64,000 nucleotides of DNA from Paraburkholderia sp. Its GTDB lineage: Bacteria; Pseudomonadota; Gammaproteobacteria; Burkholderiales; Burkholderiaceae. Shown here one piece after another: positions 1-7,775 of the stretch. The position numbers were made by a program, and so were the translations under genes. Below the pieces are notes generated by a model. It was given only the letters and a program-made list of their open reading frames with translations, was not told the origin of the DNA and made no database searches. Location of the stretch: assembly GCF_004298475.1 (NCBI RefSeq), contig NZ_SCRP01000029.1:31201-95200 (forward strand). Reading direction: 5' to 3'. Position 1 is the first letter of the stretch; every line of letters begins with the position of its first letter.

Positions 1-35
1 TGCCAAACAGACAGAACGGCATTCAAGCAAACACA

Positions 36-443
36 ATGAACGCAGTACACAGACTCGACCGGACGACCATTGTCCTCGTCGAAGACGACCCGCTCTCCAG
101 GGCATCGCTGACTTCGTTGCTCGAATCGGAGGGGGCGCATGTCGTAGCGGTGGAGGACGCCGAGACCGGTGTCGAAGCGGCGCTGGAATTGCTGCCCGAC
201 GCGGTGGTCTGCGATCTCGATCTGCCGGCAATGGACGGTTTCTATCTGATCCAGCGCTTGCGCGATCACGAAATCCGCGGCGATCACGCGCCCGCCATTG
301 CCGTCGCCCTGACCGGACACACCGACGAAAGCTGGCGCCTGCGCAGCATCGGCGAAGGTTTTCAGCACTTCATGACGAAACCCGCCCGCCCCGATGAACT
401 CGTGACGCTATTGAGCGACGCGATCGATTCGCGGCACATGTAA
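36..443 (+). CDS. Single-domain response regulator (CheY-like receiver)
   Basis: This 135-residue protein is almost entirely one receiver domain and has no output domain. The acidic pocket is seen at Glu16-Asp17-Asp18. The phospho-acceptor is Asp60 in the stretch VCDLDLPAMDG, the switch Thr is at 93 (ALTG), and the conserved Lys is at 115 (MTKPA). Such proteins pass phosphate from a histidine kinase to a partner protein or act as a phosphate sink. No kinase lies next to it inside the window, but only 35 bases are visible upstream, so a partner could be just outside. There is no clear ribosome binding site before the ATG. The fold is sure; the pathway is unknown. Confidence 0.9.
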   Translation: MNAVHRLDRTTIVLVEDDPLSRASLTSLLESEGAHVVAVEDAETGVEAALELLPDAVVCDLDLPAMDGFYLIQRLRDHEIRGDHAPAIAVALTGHTDESWRLRSIGEGFQHFMTKPARPDELVTLLSDAIDSRHM

Positions 444-559
444 GCATCGGCGTGCCTGAGTGTGCATCGGCGCGACTGAGCGCGACTGAGCGTGACTAAA
501 CGTGCCTGAGCGTCCTTAAACGCGTGCCTGAGCGCGCGCGACGCTGCGTGGCTGTCGCT

Positions 560-1150
560 TCAGGACTGCGCGGCGGCTTCGGCCGGCGCCGGCTCGGCGG
601 CCTGGCATTGCGCACAGACCCCTTTTAGCTCGATCCCGTCGCCCGCGAGCCGGTAACCTGCCGCCTCGATCTGGGCGACGAGCGCCTGGCGCAGTTTCGG
701 CTCGTGCAGTTCGGTGATGTTGCCGCATTGCTGGCACACGACGAGGATGCCGTGCTGGCACTGCGTGAGGTCGTGGCACACCGCGAATGCGTTAATCGAT
801 TCGATGCGGTGAATGAGCCCCGCCGCAAGCAGGAAATCGAGCGCGCGATAGACGGTGGGCGGCGCCGATCCTGGATGGATCTGGCGCATTTCGTCGAGCA
901 ACGAATAGGCCTTGGTGGCCCGGCCCGAGGTGAGCAGCAATTCCAGCACCTTGCGGCGCAGCGGCGTGAGCTTTTCGCCGCGTTCGCGGCAGTACGCCTC
1001 GGCCATCGCGAGTGCGGCGTCCAGCGACGCGGGCGATGCGGGCCGCGCGGGTGAACGGGCCTGCGCGCCGTCGTGGAGGTGCGCGTGATCGCCGTCGTGA
1101 TCGTGATCGTGCGGGGCCGCCATATCCGGGGACGGTTTTGCTGTGTTCAT
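560..1150 (-). CDS. zur: Fur-family zinc-uptake repressor (Zur-like)
   Basis: This 196-residue Fur-superfamily regulator has a winged-helix N-terminal half (LTPLRRKVLELLL, then PPTVYRALDFLLAAGLIHRI). The C-terminal half carries two CxxC pairs (CQQCG and CAQC), typical of the structural zinc site. A His/Asp-rich run (HDHDHDGDHAHLH) precedes the DNA-binding domain and could bind metal. The low sequence bulk and the Cys pairs fit Zur better than Fur or PerR, but the metal is inferred. A longer frame opens at 1195. The start at 1150 is preferred because a TATAAT box lies only 6 bases upstream, so the longer start would not be on that transcript. No znu transporter genes are nearby. Confidence 0.85.
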   Translation of the reverse strand: MNTAKPSPDMAAPHDHDHDGDHAHLHDGAQARSPARPASPASLDAALAMAEAYCRERGEKLTPLRRKVLELLLTSGRATKAYSLLDEMRQIHPGSAPPTVYRALDFLLAAGLIHRIESINAFAVCHDLTQCQHGILVVCQQCGNITELHEPKLRQALVAQIEAAGYRLAGDGIELKGVCAQCQAAEPAPAEAAAQS

Positions 1151-1156
1151 CCCGCG

Positions 1157-1162
1157 ATTATA
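1157..1162 (-). promoter_or_regulatory. Perfect TATAAT -10 box of the zur-like gene
   Basis: On the minus strand the sequence reads TATAAT, then CGCGGG, then the ATG at 1150. A transcript starting the usual 6 to 8 bases after the -10 box would begin at or next to the A of the ATG, so the message may be leaderless. The -35 region is GC-rich with no consensus match, which would suit an activated or weak promoter. Confidence 0.45.
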
Positions 1163-1207
1163 CGGGGCGCGTCGGCGGCGCGCCGGGCCCCGCATGACGG
1201 GGATCGA

Positions 1208-1834
1208 TCAGGTGAGCGGCACGTCGACGTACTTGCGAAAGCCTTCGCGATGCGCGAGGCGCTGATACCAGCGCGCGAGATTCGGCAGCGGCGGACGCTC
1301 GACGCCTTCGAGGCCGAACCAGCGCCGCGCGAACGCGCCGATCACGATGTCGGCGAGCGAAAAGCGCTCGTTTTCGAGGAAAAAGCGGCCTTGCAGATGA
1401 CGATCGACCCGTTTCCACAGCGCGCCGACGGCTTCGAAATCGGCGGTGAGTTTCGTCATGTCGCGCTGTTCGACGGGCGTGCGCACGAGCGTGGCGAAGA
1501 CCGGGCGTTCGGCGGGCGCGAGCGTGCTGAGCGACCAGTCGAGCCAGCGCTCGATCAGCGCGCGCACTTTGGGATCGGCGGGATAGAGCTGGCTCGACGA
1601 GCCGTATTGCATGGCCAGGTAGCGCAGGATCGCGTTCGATTCCCACAGCGTGAACGTGCCGTCGACGAGCGTCGGCACTTTCCCGTTCGGATTCATGGCG
1701 AGGAAGGCGGGTTCGTCGAGCCGGCCGTATTGCAGTCCTGCGTCGATGCGCTCGAACGGCAGCACCAGTTCGTCGCAGCACCACAGGACTTTCTGGACGT
1801 TCACCGAATTGGCGCGTCCCCAGATGGTGATCAT
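1208..1834 (-). CDS. Glutathione S-transferase family protein
   Basis: This 208-residue soluble protein has a thioredoxin-like N-terminal domain (MITIWGRANSVNVQKVLWCC, then the cis-Pro region GKVPTLVDG and the ESNAILRYL motif that binds the glutathione gamma-glutamyl group). An all-helical C-terminal domain follows, including the capping motif SLADIVIGAFARRW. Family members conjugate glutathione to electrophiles or reduce peroxides; the substrate cannot be read from sequence. The start at 1834 is chosen because it begins the thioredoxin fold and is preceded by AAGGAGAG. An upstream in-frame extension to 2155 runs into the neighbouring gene and is not protein-like. It lies 57 bases from the zur-like start and is probably its own unit. 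Confidence 0.92.
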   Translation of the reverse strand: MITIWGRANSVNVQKVLWCCDELVLPFERIDAGLQYGRLDEPAFLAMNPNGKVPTLVDGTFTLWESNAILRYLAMQYGSSSQLYPADPKVRALIERWLDWSLSTLAPAERPVFATLVRTPVEQRDMTKLTADFEAVGALWKRVDRHLQGRFFLENERFSLADIVIGAFARRWFGLEGVERPPLPNLARWYQRLAHREGFRKYVDVPLT

Positions 1835-1905
1835 CAGGCGCACTCTCCTTGACGTTGTAAAAAAGGGCGTGTTGGGGGACGGGCAGGCGGCCTGAGGAAC
1901 CGGTC

Positions 1906-2871
1906 CTAGCTCCAGACAGAGGCTCCGATCAGCGTGCCGGTGCGCGTGTGCGCGTTCCACCAGATCACGCGCAGGAGCGGTGCGAGACGCGCGATGAGGA
2001 TCGCCTGAACCGGGTCGCTTTCGATGAAATGCGTGACGCCGCAGCGGATCGCCGCCGCGGCCTTGTGCGCGGCGGCGCCCGAAGGCGTGTCGTCGTGCTC
2101 GTCGGATGCGCGCATCACGAGATCCAGATGCCCGAAGCCGTAGCGTTCGAGCCATGCCCGCGTGCGTGCGCGGTCCATCTCGGGCCGTCCAGTGATAATG
2201 GCGCGCGCACGCTTCATGTCGATGCCCGGAATGCGCTCGAACGGCGTGAGCGCATCGCGCTCGGCGAGCGCCGCGTCGAGATCCTGCTCGTAGCGTTCGA
2301 GTGGCAGATCGGGCAGCAGCACGCCGTCGAGGTCGATCGCGTAGACGGTGTACTCGTGGTCGTCGGCCATCAGCGAACCTTGCCGCGCGCCTTCACGCGA
2401 CCAGTCGGCGCGGTAGCGGTCCGTGTAGGCCTGGCGCTCCCATGGGAACAGCGTGAAATAGCCGCTCGCGTCGATCGAATAGTCGGGCTGCAGGCGCGAG
2501 AAATCGTCGTAGGCGCCCGTGAGCGTGCGCACGATCAGGCCATGTTCGCGCAGGAACGCGATGCAGTCGGTAAGCGTGTTGCCGCGCCCCGCAATGTCCT
2601 CGCACAGCAGCACTTTCGAGCCGGGCTCGGGCAGCGGCAGCGACGAATCCCAGCGGACTTCACGGGTGGCGCGCCCGTAGCGCAGGAACGCGACGTCCGC
2701 GCCGGTTGCATGCGACACCATCAGCGCGAGCGGCGCGCCGCCGCGCAGAATGCCGATCACGGCGGCGAACGCCTCCAGGGCCAGCACCGGCTGAAGCGAC
2801 TCGACCCACTGATCGAGTTGTTCGTAAGTGAGCGGGACGACGGGTTTGTTCATCGGGTCGGAAACGGACAT
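1906..2871 (-). CDS. Phosphoribosyltransferase-like domain fused to a HAD-like phosphatase domain
   Basis: This 321-residue protein has two enzyme-like parts. Residues about 35-125 look like a type I phosphoribosyltransferase: GILRGGAPLAL, then the PRPP-loop motif VLLCEDIAGRGNTLTD at 87-102. Residues about 175-315 look like a HAD-superfamily hydrolase: motif I AIDLDGVLLPD with Asp180 and Asp182, motif II ITGRP, a Lys in AAHKAAAAI, and an acidic motif FIESD. The natural substrate is unknown. The pairing suggests a nucleobase or nucleotide salvage or repair step in which a phosphorylated product is then dephosphorylated, but that is inference. An alternative start is Met7 at 2853. It is not in an obvious operon with its neighbours. 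Confidence 0.75.
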   Translation of the reverse strand: MSVSDPMNKPVVPLTYEQLDQWVESLQPVLALEAFAAVIGILRGGAPLALMVSHATGADVAFLRYGRATREVRWDSSLPLPEPGSKVLLCEDIAGRGNTLTDCIAFLREHGLIVRTLTGAYDDFSRLQPDYSIDASGYFTLFPWERQAYTDRYRADWSREGARQGSLMADDHEYTVYAIDLDGVLLPDLPLERYEQDLDAALAERDALTPFERIPGIDMKRARAIITGRPEMDRARTRAWLERYGFGHLDLVMRASDEHDDTPSGAAAHKAAAAIRCGVTHFIESDPVQAILIARLAPLLRVIWWNAHTRTGTLIGASVWS

Positions 2872-3056
2872 AGCGACGCAAAAATGGTGGGCACGTGCAC
2901 GGCGCGCGACAACGACGGCTACTGTAGGACGAATGTTTGGCGATATTATGCCTTTGCTCGTGCGGCCCTGCTGGACCGCTGGGCGTGGCCGACAGCGGAT
3001 GCACAGGTCTGCGCCGCGCCTTCGACAACAACGAATCGAAGAAGCGAAGATTCGAA

Positions 3057-3088
3057 GATTCAGGGATTCAGGGATTCAGGGATTCAAA
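3057..3088. repeat. 8-base tandem repeat, unit GATTCAGG
   Basis: Three exact copies of GATTCAGG start at 3057, 3065 and 3073, followed by a decayed copy GATTCAAA at 3081. The unit length is not a multiple of three, so this is not a coding repeat. Confidence 0.85.
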
Positions 3089-3222
3089 GCGTGAGGGAAT
3101 GGGAAGTCATGCAGGAACCTGCCGGCTGGCGGCGCGGGGCCGCTGTAGTTGCCGTGGCCGTGGCCGCGCGGGCGATTGCGGCGCGCGCCGTGCCGCGTAC
3201 GCTGCGGGCGCGCGATATCGAA

Positions 3223-3300
3223 GGCGATAACGGCGGTGATAACGGCGGTGATAACGGCGGTGATAACGGCGGCGATAACGATGGCGATAACGATGGCGAG
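3223..3300. repeat. 12-base tandem repeat, unit GGCGGTGATAAC
   Basis: Three exact copies of GGCGGTGATAAC (3232-3267) are flanked by variants (GGCGGCGATAAC, GATGGCGATAAC). The unit is a multiple of three and in one frame would encode Asn-Gly-Gly-Asp repeats. It ends about 30 bases before the start of the hybrid kinase, so it lies in that gene's leader. Confidence 0.85.
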
Positions 3301-3329
3301 ATGCGCGCGCCGAACGCGGGTGGCCGCTG

Positions 3330-5150
3330 ATGCCTCGTCCGCTACGCAGGTTCGTTCACGTTCTGATCTGGATTGTCGCGCTGATGCCGCCCGTGGCGGC
3401 GGTCGGCTATCTGCTCTACGCCAATCTGCTCGATCCGCGCGTCATCGATCGCCTCACCGGCACTTACAACGGTCTTTACTGGGATGCCGCGCAGCTCCAG
3501 AACGCGTACGCGCGCTTCGAGAGCCAGTTGCTGATCTACGCGGACGGCGCCGACCGCGACCTCGACGAACTGCAGTTGCGCTATACGGTGCTGCGCGCGA
3601 AGCTCAACGTCGCGAACTTCACGACGCAAGCGCTCGGCGCACGGCCGCACCTCATGAAGCGTGAACAGGACGATCTCGCCGTGCTGGAAGCGGCGATTGC
3701 GCCGTTCGAGGCGCAGCTCCCGACGCTCGCAGCCGATCCTCGGCGCGCCTTGTCGATGGTGCGCGTGCTGCGCGCGCACTGGCCGCAGGTCGTCGATCTC
3801 TCGCTGAGCCGCCATTTCGCCGACATCACCGAGCGCGATGCCATCCGTCACGACTTCATGGCGAAGCGCCGCGAACTGTTCGCGGCGGCGATCTTTCTGC
3901 TGATGCTCTCGGCGGCGGCGATGGTATTGCTCGTCATGAACGGCTACCGGCGCACGCGTCTCATCCACCAGCAGCGGGCGCTGCTCGAAGCCGAGCACGA
4001 GGCGAGCCGCGCCGCGCGCGAAGCGGGCACGGCGAAGGACGCGTTTCTCGGCATGATCAGCCACGAACTGCGCACGCCGCTGCACGCGATTGTTTCGTCG
4101 ATCGAGCTGCTCGGCTTCAACTCGCATTCCGCGTCCGACCGCAAGGTGATCCAGCGCCTCGAAACCGCCGCGCGCCAGCTCGAAGCGCAGATGAAGGATC
4201 TCACCGACTACGCGCGGCTCGGTGCAGGCAAGCTCGAATTGCGTCACCAGCAGTTCGATCCGCTGGAATTGCTGCAGTCGATCGTCGACGAGAACGAATC
4301 CGTCGCGACGGCGCGCGGGCTTGCGTTCGAGCATGCGTGGCACGGCGGCCGGCATCCGGTTGTCGCCGATCCGCACCGGATCCGCCAGATCGCGAACAAT
4401 CTCGTCACGAACGCGATCCGCTACACCGAGCAGGGCTCGGTGCGTATCGAATTTGCGCTCGGCGCGCGGACGCTGTCGATCATCGTCGGCGATACCGGGC
4501 CGGGCGTGCCGCCGTCGCAGATTCCGCTGATTTTCAAGGAGTTCACGCAACTCGACACGTTGCGCTCGCGCCGCTACGAAGGTGCGGGCATGGGCCTCGC
4601 CATCGTGCGCGGCCTGGTCGATCTGTTCGGCGGAACGATCGAGACCGACAGCCGGGTGGGCGAGGGCACGAAATTTACCGTCACCGTGCCGGTTGCGCGT
4701 GTCGACGCGCGCGCGACGGGCGGCGCAACGCAGCAGACCGGCGGCAAGTTCGCGCGTGCGCGGGTGCTCGTGGTCGACGACAATCCGCTCGTGCGCGAGT
4801 CGCTCTGCGAGATGGCCGAGCACATGGGCTACGCCGCGCTCGCGGACAGCGCCGTCGATGGCGCGCTCGCGCGTCTCGCCACGCACCGTTGCGATGTGGT
4901 GCTGCTCGACCTGCATATGCCTGGCCGCGACGGCTACGCGTTTCTCGCGGGGCTGGAAGCGGGCGGAACGGCGGGGCCGCGTCCGCGGGTGATTGCCGTG
5001 AGCGCGGATGTCGCGGCGCTCAACGCAGCATGCGAGGGCGGGCCGTTCTTCGAATGCCTGGCCAAGCCGGTCCGCTATGAGGTGCTGCGCGCCGCGTTGC
5101 AGCGCGCGTTGTCGGTGCCGCGTGCGGCTCGGGAGAATGAGGCGGGCTAA
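3330..5150 (+). CDS. Hybrid sensor histidine kinase with C-terminal receiver
   Basis: This 606-residue inner-membrane kinase has transmembrane helices at about 8-30 and 183-204, which frame a roughly 150-residue periplasmic, mostly helical sensor region of no recognised family. Then come the dimerisation box MISHELRTP with His245, the N box NNLVTNAIRY (356-365), G1 (VGDTGPGVP), the F box and G2 (GAGMGLAIV). A receiver follows with acidic Asp483/484, phospho-acceptor Asp527 (LLDLHMPGRDG) and Lys579. The expected phosphate path is His245 to Asp527 and on to a separate Hpt or regulator. The convergent DNA-binding receiver gene at 5184-6038 is the nearest candidate partner. The start overlaps a possible upstream stop as TGATG. 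Confidence 0.92.
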   Translation: MPRPLRRFVHVLIWIVALMPPVAAVGYLLYANLLDPRVIDRLTGTYNGLYWDAAQLQNAYARFESQLLIYADGADRDLDELQLRYTVLRAKLNVANFTTQALGARPHLMKREQDDLAVLEAAIAPFEAQLPTLAADPRRALSMVRVLRAHWPQVVDLSLSRHFADITERDAIRHDFMAKRRELFAAAIFLLMLSAAAMVLLVMNGYRRTRLIHQQRALLEAEHEASRAAREAGTAKDAFLGMISHELRTPLHAIVSSIELLGFNSHSASDRKVIQRLETAARQLEAQMKDLTDYARLGAGKLELRHQQFDPLELLQSIVDENESVATARGLAFEHAWHGGRHPVVADPHRIRQIANNLVTNAIRYTEQGSVRIEFALGARTLSIIVGDTGPGVPPSQIPLIFKEFTQLDTLRSRRYEGAGMGLAIVRGLVDLFGGTIETDSRVGEGTKFTVTVPVARVDARATGGATQQTGGKFARARVLVVDDNPLVRESLCEMAEHMGYAALADSAVDGALARLATHRCDVVLLDLHMPGRDGYAFLAGLEAGGTAGPRPRVIAVSADVAALNAACEGGPFFECLAKPVRYEVLRAALQRALSVPRAARENEAG

Positions 5151-5183
5151 CCAGGACTTGAGGCGCGGCCCGCCGAGTGCGCG

Positions 5184-6038
5184 TCAGCCGCGGTTGAGCC
5201 GCTTCGAAAGATCGGCGACGAGAATCGCCATGCGCGCCGGCTTCTCATAGCACGCGACGTCGTAGTGGCGCACGACCTCGCTGATCTCCGATTCGCTCGC
5301 CTTGCCGGTCAGCAGTTCGCCGGTCAGCACGAAGATCGGCGCGTCGGGATTCTCGGACGCGCGCACGAGCCGGATCGCGTCACCTGCGGTCTGGGCGCCG
5401 AACAGCCAGTCGATCACCACGGCGTCGTACACCTGGTTCGCGAGCGCGCCTTCGAAGGCGGCGAGGCCGTAATGGGCCGTGGCCGCATAGCCGTTTTGTT
5501 CGAGGTAGTCGCGCAGGTTGTCGGCGGAGGCGCGGTCGTCGTCGACGACGGCGACCAGCGGCTTGTCGGCCTCGGCGCGGCGCGGAGAAATCTCGATCTT
5601 GAGGACTTCGCGCGCGTCCTGGTAGTGCGTGCCGTCGGGGCGCACGACGCGCCACTGTCCCTGCGTTTCATACGCGATGAATTCAGGCCGGCAGCCCGGC
5701 TCGACTGGCGTGCCGATCCACGCGACGCACGGCAGCACGGCAGCGTTCACGTACAGCCGCGCTTCATGCGCGCTCGCGCCCGCCACGTACGGATCGGGCA
5801 GTTGCGTGCCGAAGAGATGCCCGGCCGGCTCGCCGAACGCGGCGGCGACCTTCGTGATCTGCGCGAGCGTCCATGGGCTTTCGCCGCGCAGCTTGCGGTG
5901 CCCTTGCGAAAAGCTCAGTTCGAGGATCCGGCAGAGCTCGGTCGTCTGTTGGCGCTTGCCGATGCCACGACGGCTCATCAGCGCGCGCACGCGCTCCGCG
6001 ACCGTGGCCGGATCGGTTGTGTGTGCTACGTTTGACAT
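5184..6038 (-). CDS. Orphan regulator: N-terminal helix-turn-helix plus C-terminal receiver domain
   Basis: This 284-residue protein has the reverse of the usual response-regulator order. Residues about 10-80 look like a BetR/XRE-type helix-turn-helix (ERVRALMSRRGIGKRQQTTE, then SFSQGHRKLRG and WTLAQITKVAAAFG). A linker domain of about 80 residues follows. Residues about 160-280 form a receiver with Asp166-168, phospho-acceptor Asp210 (VVIDWLFG) and Lys266 (CYEKPA). It lies tail-to-tail with the hybrid kinase, 33 bases apart, which suggests a functional pair though they are not co-transcribed. Target genes are unknown. The BetR assignment is from pattern memory; the receiver residues are directly visible. 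Confidence 0.8.
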   Translation of the reverse strand: MSNVAHTTDPATVAERVRALMSRRGIGKRQQTTELCRILELSFSQGHRKLRGESPWTLAQITKVAAAFGEPAGHLFGTQLPDPYVAGASAHEARLYVNAAVLPCVAWIGTPVEPGCRPEFIAYETQGQWRVVRPDGTHYQDAREVLKIEISPRRAEADKPLVAVVDDDRASADNLRDYLEQNGYAATAHYGLAAFEGALANQVYDAVVIDWLFGAQTAGDAIRLVRASENPDAPIFVLTGELLTGKASESEISEVVRHYDVACYEKPARMAILVADLSKRLNRG

Positions 6039-6499
6039 CCTGCCTGCGAGCTCGATGACTCAGTTTTTTTGACCAGGGGTGGTGTGCGGCCGCTCGCTTG
6101 CCACGGTCGGATCACGTACAGATCGTCCCGGGAGCAGGCGGCGCGCATTATTCTAAACGCATCAATTATCGGCAACCTGGTTTTTATATGACTAAATTGG
6201 GGGCCGGAGAACGTTTGCCTGACGTTATCTTTATTTCTGACAGACTTGCTGGTTTTCAGACGCGGCTGCGGTCAATCCATGGGCGGGCGAAGCGGTGCGC
6301 GGGCGATTATCGGCGCCGTCGCCGGGCGCATCCGTGGTCCGTTTAGTAGTCCGCTTGATGGACTGCTTTGTAGCTAGGCGTGCAGGCGCGCTCGGGCGTG
6401 AGCGAAAGACGGCAAGAGGTGCGCGAAAGACGGCGCGTGGTGGCAGGCTGGCGGGCCGTCGGGAACCGGCGGCCCGGTGGGGCGGGAGGTGTCGGTGTC
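6039..6499. other. 461-base gap, no gene seen
   Basis: The part near 6140-6240 is AT-rich for this genome and probably carries the promoter of the regulator that starts at 6038. A hairpin at 6453-6475 (GGGCCG, CGG, loop GAA, CCG, CGGCCC) follows the stop of the dehydrogenase on the minus strand, but no U run follows it. Open frames here lack ribosome binding sites and protein-like composition. Confidence 0.5.
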
Positions 6500-7561
6500 T
6501 TAGCGCGCGGCCTCGCGCAGCGTGTCGATATCGATCACGAAGCGGTACTTCACATCGCTCTTGAGCATGCGCGCGTAAGCCGTGTTGATGTCCTGCATCT
6601 TGATCATCTCGATGTCCGACGTGATGCCGTGCTGCCCGCAGAAGTCCAGCATTTCCTGCGTTTCTTCGATGCCGCCGATCAGCGAGCCCGCGATGCGCCG
6701 CCGCTTGAAAATCAGGTTGAACACCTGCGGCGACGGGTGATCGTGTTCGGGCGCGCCCACGAGCACCATCGTGCCGTCGCGCCGCAAGAGCTGGATGAAC
6801 GGGTTCAGGTCGTGTTGCGCGGCGACCGTGTTGACGATCAGATCGAAGCTGTTGGCGTGCGCCTTCATCTGCTCCGGGTCCTTCGATATCACGACCTCGT
6901 TGGCGCCGAGACGCTTGCCGTCCTCGATCTTCGACTGCGACGTGGTGAACAGCACGACGTGGGCGCCCATCGCGTGCGCGAGCTTCACGCCCATGTGACC
7001 GAGTCCGCCGAGGCCCACGATGCCGACTTTCTTGCCCGGGCCCGCGCCCCAGGTGCGCAGCGGCGAGTAGGTGGTGATGCCGGCGCACAGGAGCGGCGCG
7101 GCGCTTGCGGGGTCGAGGTTTTCCGGCACGCGCAGCACGAAGGCTTCGTCGACGACGAGCTGCGTGGAATAGCCGCCGAAGGTGGTCTCGCCGCTCACGC
7201 GGTCGATGCCGTTATAGGTGCCGACGAAACCGTTCTCGCAATACTGTTCGAGGCCTTCGGCGCAGCTTGCACAGGTGCGGCACGAATCGACGAGACAGCC
7301 CACGCCGACGAGCTGGCCGACCCGGTAACGCGTGACGCCCGGACCGGTTTCGGCCACGCGTCCGACGATTTCGTGGCCCGGCACGACCGGGTACATCGTG
7401 TTGTGCCATTCGTTGCGCGCCTGGTGCAGGTCGGAGTGGCACACGCCGCAATACTGCACGTCGATGCGCACATCGTATTCGCGCAGGGCGCGGCGCTGAA
7501 ATTCGAACGGTGCGAGCGGCGTGCTTGCGTCACGGGCGGCATAGCCGTAAGTCGGGTACAT
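6500..7561 (-). CDS. Zinc-dependent NAD(P) alcohol dehydrogenase, YahK/CAD type
   Basis: This 353-residue medium-chain dehydrogenase reversibly reduces aldehydes to alcohols in the cytoplasm. The catalytic zinc site is seen in YCGVCHSDLHQ and GHEIVG. The structural zinc lobe is a four-Cys set (CRTCASC, then C in EQYCENG). The nucleotide-binding Rossmann motif is GLGGLGHMGV. The overall pattern fits the YahK / cinnamyl-alcohol-dehydrogenase group, usually NADPH-dependent with broad aldehyde range; the substrate here is not known. The ATG at 7561 is chosen because it is preceded by AGGAG at normal spacing. It is divergent from an AraC regulator, with about 215 bases between them, and may be its target. 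Confidence 0.93.
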   Translation of the reverse strand: MYPTYGYAARDASTPLAPFEFQRRALREYDVRIDVQYCGVCHSDLHQARNEWHNTMYPVVPGHEIVGRVAETGPGVTRYRVGQLVGVGCLVDSCRTCASCAEGLEQYCENGFVGTYNGIDRVSGETTFGGYSTQLVVDEAFVLRVPENLDPASAAPLLCAGITTYSPLRTWGAGPGKKVGIVGLGGLGHMGVKLAHAMGAHVVLFTTSQSKIEDGKRLGANEVVISKDPEQMKAHANSFDLIVNTVAAQHDLNPFIQLLRRDGTMVLVGAPEHDHPSPQVFNLIFKRRRIAGSLIGGIEETQEMLDFCGQHGITSDIEMIKMQDINTAYARMLKSDVKYRFVIDIDTLREAAR

Positions 7562-7775
7562 GTTGACTCCTGTTGTGACCGGCGAGGTTGGCGAGGGTAG
7601 CGAGGTTGGGTCTCGCGGCAGGGTTCCCATCGTAAGGACCGGGCCGTGGCCGGGGAATACCTGAATCTATCGAAGACTTGCCTGATTCTCCTGGGTGCGG
7701 GCACGCCGGAGGGATCGGTGATAGATTTCCAAGCCTGTTTCTCTGCAATGTGTTTGCATTTGGGGCACATACGAC

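Larger units (their letters stand above)
2872..3329. other. 458-base gap with two short tandem arrays
   Basis: No confident gene lies here. It holds an 8-base array (3057-3088) and a 12-base array (3223-3300), entered separately. A possible small frame from an ATG at 3109 runs to 3330 (73 codons). Its TGA overlaps the ATG of the next kinase, and its C-terminal half is encoded by the 12-base array. It has only a weak ribosome binding site (GGAAG), so it is not called as a gene. Confidence 0.5.

Noticed and set aside
1835-2155. N-terminal extension of the glutathione S-transferase
   Set aside because: The extension overlaps the neighbouring gene, while AAGGAGAG and the family's own start lie at 1834.
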